Source: Bradyrhizobium sp. JYMT SZCCT0428 (lineage in GTDB: Bacteria; Pseudomonadota; Alphaproteobacteria; Rhizobiales; Xanthobacteraceae). Taken from it: DNA of 64,000 nucleotides. The stretch spans positions 1 through 64,000 of the forward strand of contig NZ_JAFCLS010000004.1 in the NCBI RefSeq assembly GCF_018131075.1, in the 5' to 3' direction. The notes beneath the pieces are model-generated. The model saw nothing but the letters and a program-made list of their open reading frames with translations, was not told the origin of the DNA and made no database searches. The first letter of the stretch is position 1; the number at the start of each line of letters is the position of its first letter. Of the stretch, positions 8,911-17,438 are shown one piece after another. Both the position numbers and the translations under genes were made by a program.

Positions 8911-9073
8911 ATATAGTGTCCGTTCATGATTTGTTTCGAGAGCTGGTGTCTACAAATGGGAGTTTTGGACTTCCGAGTTTGAGACCGCACTCGCAACTGA
9001 GAACCGCGAAACTGAAGAACCGCGAAACTGAACGACCACGAATTACGACGCGCCAACCGGGGGATTGCTCGAG

Positions 9074-9781
9074 ATGCTTACGCGCAAACAGTATGAACTT
9101 CTGCGTTTCATCAACGAACGGCTCAAGGAAGCCGGCGTACCGCCCTCCTTTGACGAAATGAAGGATGCGCTCGACCTCCGCTCCAAATCCGGCATCCACC
9201 GCCTCATCACCGCCCTGGAAGAGCGCGGCTTCATCCGCCGCCTGCCCAACCGCGCCCGCGCCATCGAAGTCATCAAGCTGCCCGAACTTGCGGGCGCCGG
9301 TAACGGCAACGGCCGCCGCGGCTTCACCCCCAGCGTCATCGAAGGCACGCTCGGCAAGGTCCGCGCCGCCAGCGCGCCCGCTGCTGACGACGGCGAACGC
9401 CCGGTCGCAGTGCCGGTGATGGGCCGGATCGCCGCCGGTACGCCGATCGAGGCGCTGCAGACCCGCAGCCACACCATCAGCGTACCGCCCGACATGCTCG
9501 GCTCCGGCGAACATTACGCGCTCGAAGTCCGCGGCGATTCCATGGTGGACGCCGGCATTCTCGACGGCGACATGGCGCTGATCCAGCGCAACGAGACCGC
9601 CGACACCGGCGATATCGTGGTGGCGCTGATCGACGAGGAGGAAGCCACCCTGAAACGCTTCCGCCGCCGCGGCGCCTCGATCGCGCTGGAGCCTGCGAAC
9701 ACTTCCTATGAAGTCCGCATCCTGCCGCCGAACCGGGTCCGGATTCAGGGCAAGCTGATCGGGCTTTATCGGAAGTACTGA
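9074..9781 (+). CDS. lexA: SOS repressor LexA
   Basis: The product has 235 residues. Residues 1-65 form the winged helix DNA-binding domain ([16 protein letters not shown]...). A long linker follows, as is usual in rhizobia. The self-cleavage site is Ala121-Gly122 in '[11 protein letters not shown]', the catalytic serine is Ser156 in '[10 protein letters not shown]' and the catalytic lysine is Lys194 in 'EATLKRF', so the protein is complete and cleavable. The ATG at 9074 is preferred to a TTG three codons earlier because the family starts with MLTRKQ. The leader carries an exact LexA box. Confidence 0.97.
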   Translation: MLTRKQYELLRFINERLKEAGVPPSFDEMKDALDLRSKSGIHRLITALEERGFIRRLPNRARAIEVIKLPELAGAGNGNGRRGFTPSVIEGTLGKVRAASAPAADDGERPVAVPVMGRIAAGTPIEALQTRSHTISVPPDMLGSGEHYALEVRGDSMVDAGILDGDMALIQRNETADTGDIVVALIDEEEATLKRFRRRGASIALEPANTSYEVRILPPNRVRIQGKLIGLYRKY

Positions 9782-9828
9782 GGGCGGCCAGGGCTGCTAA
9801 GCCTTTAGTAGCCGTCATCCCTATCCCA

Positions 9829-9960
9829 AGTCGTCATGCCCGCCTTGTGCCGGGCATCCACGTCTTTGGTCGATGTAACGCAGGGAAGACGTGGATGGCC
9901 GGGTCATAGGCGAGCGGAAGCGACGCCGTCCTACAGACGGCTATGCCCGGCCATGACGGA
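9829..9960. repeat. Palindromic dispersed repeat (REP-like)
   Basis: The ends are inverted: 'cgtcatgcccg' at the left and 'cccggccatgacg' at the right. Nested inside are 'ccgggcatccacgtctt' and its inverse 'aagacgtggatggccggg'. The whole could fold into a long cruciform or RNA hairpin. It lies 48 bases after lexA and may act as its transcript end. Elements with this core are common in Bradyrhizobium. Confidence 0.7.
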
Positions 9961-9972
9961 GTGCGTGTCTAG

Positions 9973-9992
9973 CGTCGCACAATTGCCCAGAA
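9973..9992 (+). promoter_or_regulatory. 20-base motif, copy 1 (possible promoter/operator)
   Basis: The sequence matches 10358-10377 at 19 of 20 positions. Each copy ends 83-89 bases before the start of a small conserved gene (10076 and 10467). Conserved position and spacing suggest a shared promoter or binding site; the TTGCCC inside could serve as a -35 element. Confidence 0.45.
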
Positions 9993-10075
9993 TGCGGCAA
10001 AAACTGTGCGTGCGAGGATGGTGGTTTGACGCGTTTTCTTCGACTCGAAGACGCAAAAACCCGGGGGGACGAGAC

Positions 10076-10327
10076 GTGGTCAGCAATATGATCACCAAGA
10101 TCACCTGGCAGAGGGCGGGCCTCGTGACCGAGCCGGGCCGCTACATGCTCCGGTTCGGCTGGCTGACGGTGACGGCGGAAGATCTCGCGATCTGGCAGCA
10201 ATTTCCGGAGGCCGCGTTCACGCTGGTCGCGCTGCCCGGGATTGCCGACGACGGAAGGGAGCAATTCCATCTCGGCTCCTTCGAACTGCCGCTGCCGCCG
10301 ATGCCCGAAAATCCACAGCCGCCGTAG
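10076..10327 (+). CDS. Conserved small hypothetical protein
   Basis: The product has 83 residues and no signal peptide or membrane segment. It reads as a compact beta-rich domain ('RYMLRFGWLTVTAEDLAIWQQFPEAAFTLV') with an acidic, Pro-rich tail. The GTG at 10076 is preferred because a strong GGGGGG-AC site lies seven bases before it; the ATG at 10088 lies 19 bases from that site. The frame opens to 9836, but that part is repeat. No family function is known to me. The next gene, at 10467, has the same 20-base upstream motif. Confidence 0.65.
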   Translation: MVSNMITKITWQRAGLVTEPGRYMLRFGWLTVTAEDLAIWQQFPEAAFTLVALPGIADDGREQFHLGSFELPLPPMPENPQPP

Positions 10328-10357
10328 CGCGTTTGTGATCGGATGCGCCGGCCTTTC

Positions 10358-10377
10358 CGTCGCACTATTGCCCAGAA
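10358..10377 (+). promoter_or_regulatory. 20-base motif, copy 2 (possible promoter/operator)
   Basis: Second copy of the motif at 9973-9992, differing at one base. It ends 89 bases before the ATG at 10467. Confidence 0.45.
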
Positions 10378-10466
10378 CAGGAATAGACTTTGCTCAAGTC
10401 CACTCTGATAGAGGCCAGCGCCTCGAGGGAGGCACGGGTCTCTATCTCTTACGAGGGAGCGATCCG

Positions 10467-10889
10467 ATGTGTGACTATAGTTTGCACGCGATGGCAACGC
10501 GTCCTGCTGAGGTCGGCGAGACATTGATATCGACCACCTTCCGCGGCACCTCGACCCGCGGCTTTGCCAGCGAACGCGATCCCGCAGTCGCGGTCTGCAT
10601 GCTGCCCGGGACCGAACTGGCCTTCGCGCAAGACGTCAAATACGACAATCGCTGGATCTGGACGCGGACGATCGGTTTCCGCGTCGGCAAGTTCAACACC
10701 ATTGATCCGCACATCAGGGAACGTCACCACGACGCCATCGAATTTCCCGACGGGAGCCATGTGCTGGTGACGCAGCTTTGCGAGGGTCAGCGCGTCACCG
10801 TGCTGCAATTGCCGGTGGTGCATCCGATTCCCGAGCGCGCGGCAACGAAGGCGGACACGGCGACGACGACACCGCTTTCCACCGGTTGA
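10467..10889 (+). CDS. Conserved hypothetical protein (MCDYSL family)
   Basis: The product has 140 residues and begins MCDYSLHAMATRPAEVG, a start I associate with a conserved uncharacterised family in Bradyrhizobium. It has no signal peptide. His and Asp residues cluster in 'DPHIRERHHDAIEFPDGSH', which could bind a metal. The last 25 residues are low-complexity Thr/Ala. The ATG at 10467 has a GAGGGAG site seven bases upstream. The frame is open to 10242 but overlaps the previous gene. No function can be given. Confidence 0.72.
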   Translation: MCDYSLHAMATRPAEVGETLISTTFRGTSTRGFASERDPAVAVCMLPGTELAFAQDVKYDNRWIWTRTIGFRVGKFNTIDPHIRERHHDAIEFPDGSHVLVTQLCEGQRVTVLQLPVVHPIPERAATKADTATTTPLSTG

Positions 10890-10931
10890 ATTCCGCGCCG
10901 CCGGTCGCGCCCCGCCGGGGAACGTGAATCC

Positions 10932-13265
10932 TTATTCCTCGGCCTGCAGGTCCGCTTCCGACGGGGTCGCATCGACCGCACGCGGCGCCGCACGGCGCGG
11001 CGCGATGATGGTTGTCTCCGCGTCACCCTCGCCCGCGATCGCCGGCGACCATGGACGATCGACGCCCCGGGGCTTGACGGCATCGATGGTAAATCCGCTG
11101 CCGCTTCGCCGCAGCGCCATGGCGCCCTGCCGCCGCAAACGCTCCGCATCGATTACAGAAGCGCCGCACGCCGCAGGCGACTGCCTTGCAGTCACCACCA
11201 GCGCCGCGCGCTCACAATCATCCGCCAGCGCTTCGGGCCGCAGCGCCAATGCCACGAACCCGCCACCCGCGCCCTGCGTCACGCAGCCGCTCTCATCGCA
11301 TGAGACGCCCTCGGTGAGCGAGGCATCGGCAGGCTTGCGCGCGTCGGCATCCGCCGCCAGCCATTCCCTGACGAGGAAGCCATCCCTTGAGGCGCCCGTC
11401 GAAGTCCCCGTCAAAGTCCCCGTCAAAGTCCCCTTGGCCGCGCGCATCAAATGCAGTTTGCCGTCCTGGCCGCGGACACCGACATTGCGCCCGTCGGCGG
11501 AGATCAGGATGTCCGGCTGCGGCACCCTCGCCGCCCAAACCGCCGCCACCAGCACCACCGCCGCGCCGGTATAGCGCAGCGGCGTCCGCAGCAGGCCGAG
11601 CAGGATGATGCCGATACTCGCCGCAATCAGCGGGCCGATGCCGAACGCCGGCACACGGCCGACCGCGCCCGGCAAGGCCGCGACCCATTGCGTGACAACG
11701 ATCATCCAGTCGATGCCGACGCCCATGATGGCCCAGAACACGCCGTCAAAACCAAAGGGCATCGCGACCAGGCCGAGCAGGCCCGCCGGCATCACCAGCG
11801 CCGAGACCACCGGCATCGCCGCCAGATTGGCGAGCACGCCATAGGGCGTCACCCGGTGGAAATGAAACGCCGCGTAAGGCGTGGTGGCGAGGCCGGCCAC
11901 CAGCGAGGCCAGAAGCAGCATCGTGATCTCGCGGCCGCCCCACAGCGCCACCTGCGCGGTCGCGGAATGATCCGGCTGCGCGAACAGGCGCGGCATGCCG
12001 AGCTGCACCAGCGCCACCAGTCCGAGCGTCGCTGCAAACGACATCTGGAAGCTCGGATGCACCAGCGCCTCCGGTGCAATGGTCAAGACAATGAGCGCCG
12101 CAACCGCGAGCGTTCGAAACGTGATGGCGCGGCGGTCGACCATGACCGCGATCAGCACCACGGCCGTCATGAAGAACGAACGCTGGGTCGCGACTTCAGC
12201 GCCCGACAGCAGCAGATAAAACGCCGATGCTGCGAGCGCCGCCACCGCCGACCATTTCTTGATCGCAAAAACCGACCGTGAGCGTCGGGAGCAGCGCCAG
12301 CAGCGCCCGTACCGCAAAGAACACGACGCCCGCGACGACAGCCATGTGATAGCCTGAAATCGACAGCACATGGCCAAGGCCGGAAATGAACATCGCGTCA
12401 TTGACGGGCGCGGAGATCGCGTCGCGCCGGCCGGTCAATAGCGCGGTCGCGATCGCGCGCTTGTCGCCTTCCAGCGTGGTCCGGATCCGTGCATCGATCG
12501 CATCCCGCATGCCTTGCATGAATGCCGAATAGCGCAGCTTCCACCCGCCGCCATCAGGCGCTTCCGCGATCTTGATCGCGCCCATCACAAAACCGGAGGC
12601 GCCGATGCCGGAGAAGAACATGTCGCGGCCGAAATCGTAGCTGCCGGGCCGAGCGGCGCCATCGGCGGCAACAGCCGCGCTTTCAATTCGACAAAGCTGC
12701 CCACGTCAGGCGCGGTGCCCTTCTTGACCGACAGCCGCACGCGTTCGATTTTTGTCGCGTCGCGCGCGCTCTCCATGGTCACGACGCGCAGCACAAAACG
12801 GTCGGTGCGCTCGCGGATGTCGCGGGTCTCGACGAAGCCCGTCAGCGCCACCGAGAACATCGGCCGCGCCAGCACACCATGCGCGATCCGCGCGGTCTTC
12901 CAGGTCGCAATCGCAAAGCCGGCGGCGACGGCGGCGATCATCACGGCGACCGGAAACATTTTGTGCCGCCGCAGAAAGAACGCCGCCGCGCACAGCGTGA
13001 TGGCGGTAACGGCCGCGACCGACAGCACGGGCTCGTGATCGGCGGCAAAATAGAAGGCAATGCCGGTGCCGAACGCGACGGGCACCCAGGGCAGCAAACG
13101 CCCCGCCCCCGCCTCCGCGCGCGCCCATTGCCGCAAGGTCTCGATCAGCGGCGCCCACAGCGCAAGACGCTGGGGCGCGAGGCCGCCGACCGGCGCCGCC
13201 CCACGCGGCGGCCACGTGCCGGCGTAGCCTCGCCTTTGGCCCGGCGTGTTGCCCTGCTCCGACAT
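10932..13265 (-). pseudogene. comEC: comEC/rec2 DNA-uptake channel gene, two frameshifts
   Basis: Three frames on the minus strand together give one ComEC-like protein of about 770 residues. The first part (13265 down to about 12651) has the N-terminal membrane and DUF4131 segment. The second (about 12650 to 12272) starts with 'YDFGRDMFFSGIGASGF' and contains 'SGLGHVLSISGYHMAVVAG', the competence-domain signature. The third (about 12270 to 10932) continues 'AIKKWSAVAALAASAFYLLLSG' and holds the remaining membrane helices. The first break fits one missing base near 12650, between 'LPPMAPL' and 'RPGSYDF'. The second fits one extra base in the A run at 12267-12271. Either the gene is dead or the assembly has two small errors. 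ComEC imports single-stranded DNA across the inner membrane; no other competence gene is nearby. Confidence 0.85.
11404..11440. repeat. 12-base in-frame tandem repeat in comEC
   Basis: The unit 'gtccccgtcaaa' occurs about three times in a row with a degenerate edge copy. It codes for Gly-Thr-Leu-Thr repeats in the C-terminal soluble tail of ComEC. The unit length is a multiple of three, so copy-number change would keep the frame. Confidence 0.7.
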
Positions 13266-13560
13266 CAAGCTACCCACACGATACGCTCGCGCGGACAAAG
13301 CTACCGGAAGGTGTGAGGTGCCGGCTAGCAGAACGGAAGTGGAATATCGGGGAAAGGCGCCGCGCCGCTCATCCTGCCGTTATGTCGCCGAACGAGGTGG
13401 TCGGGCCTTTTGCAAGGGATCGCCCGTGGCCTCGCCGCGCCCCGTGCCGGCACTTCCCCTTGACATGCCGGCGATCCGCCGCCCGAATGGCGGGTAGCGC
13501 AAAAAGCGCGCGCCGCGGTGCAATGCCCGGCGCATCAAAAAAAAATGGGAGGGTTTGCGA

Positions 13561-14559
13561 ATGCTTCGCGAAGTAATCCACCATGCCAAAAGTCTGGCCA
13601 GAAATGTTGCCCTTGCTTCGCTTGCAGCCGTAAGCCTGCTCGGCGCCGGCAACGCGCAAGCGGCTTTCCCGGAGCGACCCATCACGCTGATCGTGCCGTG
13701 GGCCGCCGGCGGCGGCACCGACGCGGTCGCGCGCCAGATCGCCAACATCATGGAGCGCGATCTCAAGCAGCCGGTAAACGTCGTGAACCGCACCGGCGGA
13801 TCGGGCGTGGTCGGCCACCAGGCGATCGCGACTGCAGCGCCTGACGGCTACACGTTCGGCCTCATCACGCTGGAGATCACCCTGATGCACTGGGCGGGGC
13901 TTACCGATCTTACGTTCGAGAAGTTCACGCCGCTCGGGCTGGTCAACCAGGACTTCGCCGCGATCCACGTCAAGGCGGACTCGCCCTTCAAGAACGTCAA
14001 GGAGCTGTTCGCGCATATCAAGGCGAACCCGAACAAGGTGGCGGCCTCGGGCACCGGGCAAGGCGGAAGCTGGCATGTCGCGCTCGCCGGCCTGATGCAG
14101 GCCGACGGCGTTTCGCCGACCTCGATCCGCTGGGTGCCGTCCACGGGCGCTGCGACCGCGCTGACGGATCTGGCCGCCGGCGGCGTCGACTTCGTCGCGT
14201 GCTCGATGCCGGAAGCCGAGGCGCTGATCAAGGCGGGGCGTATCCGCAGCCTCGCCTTCTTCTCGCCCAAGCGCGCGCCGAACTTCCCTGACGTGCCGAC
14301 CGCCGAGGAGGCGACCGGTCACAAGGTTCACAAGGGCGTGTGGCGCGGTTTTGCGGCGCCCAAGGGCCTGCCGCCGGAGATCGCCAAGACGTATGAGGCC
14401 GCGATCAAGAAGGCCTGGGACAGCGACGAGTTCAAGGATTTCATGACCCGGCGCGGCTTCGACATGATCTATCTGGATGCGGCAAGGTACGGCGAGTTCA
14501 TGAAGGCCGACGACGAGAGCAACGGCAAGGCGCTGAAGTCGCTGGGGCTGGCGAAGTGA
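13561..14559 (+). CDS. Bug-family (TctC-like) periplasmic solute-binding protein
   Basis: The product has 332 residues with a signal peptide ending in AQA before 'FPERPITLIVPWAAGGGTDAVAR', the Bug/TctC family signature for binding carboxylates. Further family landmarks are 'NRTGGSGVVGHQAIA' and 'GVWRGFAAPKGLP'. The ATG at 13561 has GGGAGGG seven bases upstream; an in-frame TTG two codons earlier is less likely. These proteins normally deliver tricarboxylates or aromatic acids to TctAB-type transporters, but no membrane subunit is nearby, so it is an orphan. It is divergent from comEC. Confidence 0.93.
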   Translation: MLREVIHHAKSLARNVALASLAAVSLLGAGNAQAAFPERPITLIVPWAAGGGTDAVARQIANIMERDLKQPVNVVNRTGGSGVVGHQAIATAAPDGYTFGLITLEITLMHWAGLTDLTFEKFTPLGLVNQDFAAIHVKADSPFKNVKELFAHIKANPNKVAASGTGQGGSWHVALAGLMQADGVSPTSIRWVPSTGAATALTDLAAGGVDFVACSMPEAEALIKAGRIRSLAFFSPKRAPNFPDVPTAEEATGHKVHKGVWRGFAAPKGLPPEIAKTYEAAIKKAWDSDEFKDFMTRRGFDMIYLDAARYGEFMKADDESNGKALKSLGLAK

Positions 14560-14612
14560 AGCGCACCGCAAGCCTCGTCGTCGCCTGACGGCAACCCGAC
14601 GACCGCGAAGGC

Positions 14613-14822
14613 TTAGTGGTCCGGCCGGTTAATGTCCGGAGCATGTCCTGCTGCCATGTCCAATAAGTAGCAGGCGAGTACGCCCAACTTCGCACCACCG
14701 ATCAGTGCAAGGAGCGCCATCACCCATCGGAGGCTCGTCTCCGCAAACATGCCGGGCATAAAAACGAACAAGAGCCCGACGCTGGCTCCCACCGCTGCAC
14801 TGAAAAAATACCTGACGGGCAT
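14613..14822 (-). CDS. Possible small membrane protein
   Basis: The frame codes for 69 residues with two hydrophobic segments of about 20 residues ('FFSAAVGASVGLLFVFMPG' and 'WVMALLALIGGAKLGVLACYLL') separated by a short polar loop, followed by a polar tail. The ATG at 14822 is preferred; the frame extends to a TTG at 14837. No clear ribosome-binding site is visible. It is convergent with the Bug gene. No family is recognised. Confidence 0.45.
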   Translation of the reverse strand: MPVRYFFSAAVGASVGLLFVFMPGMFAETSLRWVMALLALIGGAKLGVLACYLLDMAAGHAPDINRPDH

Positions 14823-14890
14823 GCTGTTCAACAGCAAATGACGTCATATGGTTCCGGGGAACCTTTGGCTGGCGCGGAGATGGTTGCGTG

Positions 14891-15193
14891 ATGCTTAAAG
14901 GATGGCTCCGCAAATTCGACGAGGCGATCGAGGCGCCGGACGGCACACAGCTCAACACGCTGCGCGACGCGGTTGCCTACCTCGCCAAGACGGTTCCCAA
15001 ATCAGAACGCGATATGCCGGCAGTGACGACCGCGGCGGAAATGCTTACCTACGCCGCGGAGCGCGGTATTGCCTGGATGTTCTTTGCGCGCATGGCTGTG
15101 CTCAAGGCACTGCACCGCCACGAAGTCCTGCAGTTCAATCCCGATGCCAAAGAGCATCATTGGGGAAAGCGGAAGCTAAAAAGAGATCAGTAA
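14891..15193 (+). CDS. Conserved small hypothetical protein
   Basis: The product has 100 residues, mostly helical, soluble and basic at its C terminus (ending KRKLKRDQ). 'EMLTYAAERGIAWMFFARMAVLKALHRH' is a long amphipathic helix. A purine-rich 'gcggaga' lies about nine bases before the start; a GTG directly before the ATG could also serve. No function is known. Confidence 0.65.
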   Translation: MLKGWLRKFDEAIEAPDGTQLNTLRDAVAYLAKTVPKSERDMPAVTTAAEMLTYAAERGIAWMFFARMAVLKALHRHEVLQFNPDAKEHHWGKRKLKRDQ

Positions 15194-15237
15194 GGCGCGC
15201 GCTCCCGCAACCGCGACCCGCACGGCCCCGGGCTGCA

Positions 15238-15327
15238 CTATTTCCACGACCTGTAAGCGTCCAGCGCGTGAGCGACAAGGATGCCGAGGCTGAGAATTAT
15301 CAGAAATGCTGCAATGGCCTCGAACAT
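15238..15327 (-). CDS. Possible 29-residue membrane micropeptide
   Basis: The frame codes for MFEAIAAFLIILSLGILVAHALDAYRSWK, given here in parts: MFEAIAAF, then LIILSLGILVAHA, then LDAYRSWK. It has one membrane segment and a basic end. I associate this pattern with tiny conserved membrane peptides in Bradyrhizobium. A 16-base tandem duplication covers the start (15317-15348), giving a second ATG out of frame at 15343. Ribosome-binding evidence is poor. Confidence 0.42.
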   Translation of the reverse strand: MFEAIAAFLIILSLGILVAHALDAYRSWK

Positions 15328-15348
15328 TGGCGGCCTCGAACATTGGCG
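15317..15348. repeat. 16-base tandem duplication
   Basis: The unit 'gcctcgaacattggcg' occurs twice in a row, across the start codon of the micropeptide frame at 15238-15327. Confidence 0.8.
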
Positions 15349-15565
15349 ATCTTGCTGGGTTGCCCAAGTAAGCAACTCGCCCCGCTGCACAGTCAAAATG
15401 ATTCGCCTTGTCGCCACAGATCGCGGTGCGACTGGTGACTTTGAGCAACGGTTGATCTGGTTTTCACCTGAATCTCTGGGCTTGATTGCCCCTTTTTTGC
15501 CTGTTTTTCGACGGAAACAGCGATCCTAGCCCTTAACCTGGCGGCCAACGCAGGCGGTGGCTGAA

Positions 15566-15697
15566 ATGACGGACCGATCGCACGAAATCGCGCCGGACGA
15601 CGACCTCCGTATTCTTGTCCGCGTGGTCTCAATTTGTACTCTGGGACTCTGGTCATTTGCAGCCGGTTTGCTGATAGGCACCTTTCTGTTTTCGTGA
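15566..15697 (+). CDS. Possible 43-residue single-pass membrane protein
   Basis: The ATG at 15566 opens 43 codons ending in TGA at 15695. The N-terminal half is polar and acidic (MTDRSHEIAPDDDLRIL) and the C-terminal half is one hydrophobic segment (SICTLGLWSFAAGLLIGTF). This is the layout of a small N-in tail-anchored protein. The ribosome-binding site is weak. No family is recognised. Confidence 0.42.
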   Translation: MTDRSHEIAPDDDLRILVRVVSICTLGLWSFAAGLLIGTFLFS

Positions 15698-15809
15698 TCA
15701 ATGCCCGCTGCTGCGCAATGGCCTCTCGGCCATCAACTTGGTCGCGGGTGAGCAAACACTGCCTTCCAACATTCAGCGCCGTTCAACCCTGACTTTGGCG
15801 AGGTGCTTT

Positions 15810-16877
15810 ATGCGACGGGCGATCATCGGACTCTTGCGCAAGATTTTGGCCACGCGGCTCTTCGCTTCACGCGCGCAGCGATATCGGCGCCCTATGATCG
15901 GCGCCTCAAGACGCTTGTCGTCCGTGCTGGTTGGCATGGCAGCGTTCGCACTCCTGGCCCCGCAAACCGCTGTTTCTCAAGGCCGCATCGAAATAGTGAA
16001 TTTCCAAAGCCTGACCTTCCCCGGCAGCCTGTTTACACCTCCTTTTATGGCTGCCCCACAGGAGGGGTCGCCGGCGACGATCTTTGGTATTCTGAGGCTT
16101 CCGGAGACTACGGACCGAGTTCCTGCCGTCGTCATAACGCATGGTTGTTCGGGCATCACTGGAGCGGAGACGTACTGGGCGGAAGGTCTCATTCAACTCG
16201 GCGTCGCTACGTTCGTCGTCAATAGTCTTGTCGGCAGGGGTATTCCGCGTGTCTGCTCAGGTCCTCACACGATAAGCACAGCCAGCGTGCTCACGGATGT
16301 CTATCGGGCACGGGATCTTCTGGCAGTCCATCCGCGCATCGACCCTTCACGAATTGCATTGTTGGGATTTTCCTTCGGTGGCCGCAACGCGCTCTGGGCA
16401 GCCTCCTCGCGGTTCCAGCAACGCTACGGTCCCGGGCCACCCTTTGCAGCCCATCTCGCGTTTTACCCCACAGGCTGTCATATCAAGCTCATCGATGAAG
16501 ATCGCGTGGCGAATGTCCCGATACGGATCTTTCATGGCGCAGCCGACGACGCGACGATCATCGGCCGCTGCAGGGATTACGTCGCACGGCTCCGCAACGC
16601 CGGCCGTGACGCCGCCCTATTCGAATACGTTGGCGCCAAGCACTGGTTTGACAACGCCGATCTCGCCAACCGTCAAACGCCGACCGGCTTCCTGAATTAC
16701 AACAACTGTACGTTCCTCGAACAAGACGACAAGATCATCGACGTGATGACCGGCGGCTTGGCAGGAACGGGGTCACCATGCGTGGTGTCGGAGGGGTCCT
16801 ATGGTTATCATCCCGCGGCGCGCGAGCAGGCGACAGCGGATGTGCAGAATTTTCTGCGATCGTTGTTCAAGCTTTGA
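15810..16877 (+). CDS. Dienelactone hydrolase-like alpha/beta hydrolase, exported
   Basis: The product has 355 residues. The alpha/beta-hydrolase core includes 'VPAVVITHGCSG' (oxyanion strand), 'ALLGFSFGGRNAL' with the nucleophile Ser in G-F-S-F-G, 'IFHGAADDATI' with the acid Asp, and 'YVGAKHWFDN' with the catalytic His, the order of the dienelactone hydrolase family. A hydrophobic segment ('LVGMAAFALLAPQTAVSQ') looks like a signal sequence. The ATG at 15810 has GAGG six bases upstream; an ATG at 15894 would give a conventional short signal peptide but has no good ribosome-binding site. The substrate is unknown and no operon partners are seen. Confidence 0.85.
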   Translation: MRRAIIGLLRKILATRLFASRAQRYRRPMIGASRRLSSVLVGMAAFALLAPQTAVSQGRIEIVNFQSLTFPGSLFTPPFMAAPQEGSPATIFGILRLPETTDRVPAVVITHGCSGITGAETYWAEGLIQLGVATFVVNSLVGRGIPRVCSGPHTISTASVLTDVYRARDLLAVHPRIDPSRIALLGFSFGGRNALWAASSRFQQRYGPGPPFAAHLAFYPTGCHIKLIDEDRVANVPIRIFHGAADDATIIGRCRDYVARLRNAGRDAALFEYVGAKHWFDNADLANRQTPTGFLNYNNCTFLEQDDKIIDVMTGGLAGTGSPCVVSEGSYGYHPAAREQATADVQNFLRSLFKL

Positions 16878-17018
16878 CCAACGGAGCGGAAGCGGGATAT
16901 CGAGGGCCCATTCCCGACCGCCGACGAAGCGTTCGATTTGTGCGAGACCCTGAAGGCCGCCGGCGGAGAATGCATCGTCCAGCGAAATTGACGGGCGAAC
17001 GCCGCAGCGCCCCTGTTG

Positions 17019-17399
17019 CTAGATCAACGGCGTCTTCGACGAGACGTGATGGCTGACGATTTTCCAGTCGCCGTCTTCGCGGACAATGACCCACGTGATC
17101 TTCACGGCCAGTGTTGCATCGTCGAAGGCGAAGTTGGCCGTGCCTGCCGTGTTGACCACCTCAGTGCCGGCAGCTTCGGTCGACACGCCAGTGAAGCGGA
17201 CGGATTGCGCCTTCCAGCGCGGCAGGCCTGCGAAGTAAGACCTCACGCCGTCGCGGCCGCGATAGAGAGTCGGATTCGAGCCATAGAACAGCGCGTGCTT
17301 CGAGTAGAGCGAGGCGAGCGCATCGGCGTCAAGCCTGCTGAACGCCGCCGCCCATTTCGCCATGGTGCCGGATGCGATGTCGTCGGCCGCGCTTGGCAT
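17019..17399 (-). CDS. SnoaL-like / DUF4440 NTF2-fold protein
   Basis: The product has 126 residues with the NTF2-like cone fold: 'WAAAFSRLDADALASLYSKHALF' (first helices), 'RGRDGVRSYFAGLPRW', and 'VKITWVIVREDGDWKIVSHHVS' (last strands), as in the SgcJ/EcaC group. The frame can start four codons earlier at a TTG (17411); the ATG at 17399 is preferred. It precedes nothing closely and lies 39 bases upstream of the glnS stop side on the other side of the gap. Such proteins bind small molecules or act as isomerases; no specific role can be given. Confidence 0.82.
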   Translation of the reverse strand: MPSAADDIASGTMAKWAAAFSRLDADALASLYSKHALFYGSNPTLYRGRDGVRSYFAGLPRWKAQSVRFTGVSTEAAGTEVVNTAGTANFAFDDATLAVKITWVIVREDGDWKIVSHHVSSKTPLI

Positions 17400-17438
17400 C
17401 GGAATATCCAATCGTTGTGAAACCGATGTCAGCCCTTC

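Noticed and set aside
11404..11440. Possible CRISPR-like repeat
   Set aside because: The units are 12 bases with no spacers and lie in a coding frame.
13246..13497. 83-codon plus-strand frame between comEC and the Bug gene
   Set aside because: No start signal, Arg/Pro-rich shadow composition, no family match.
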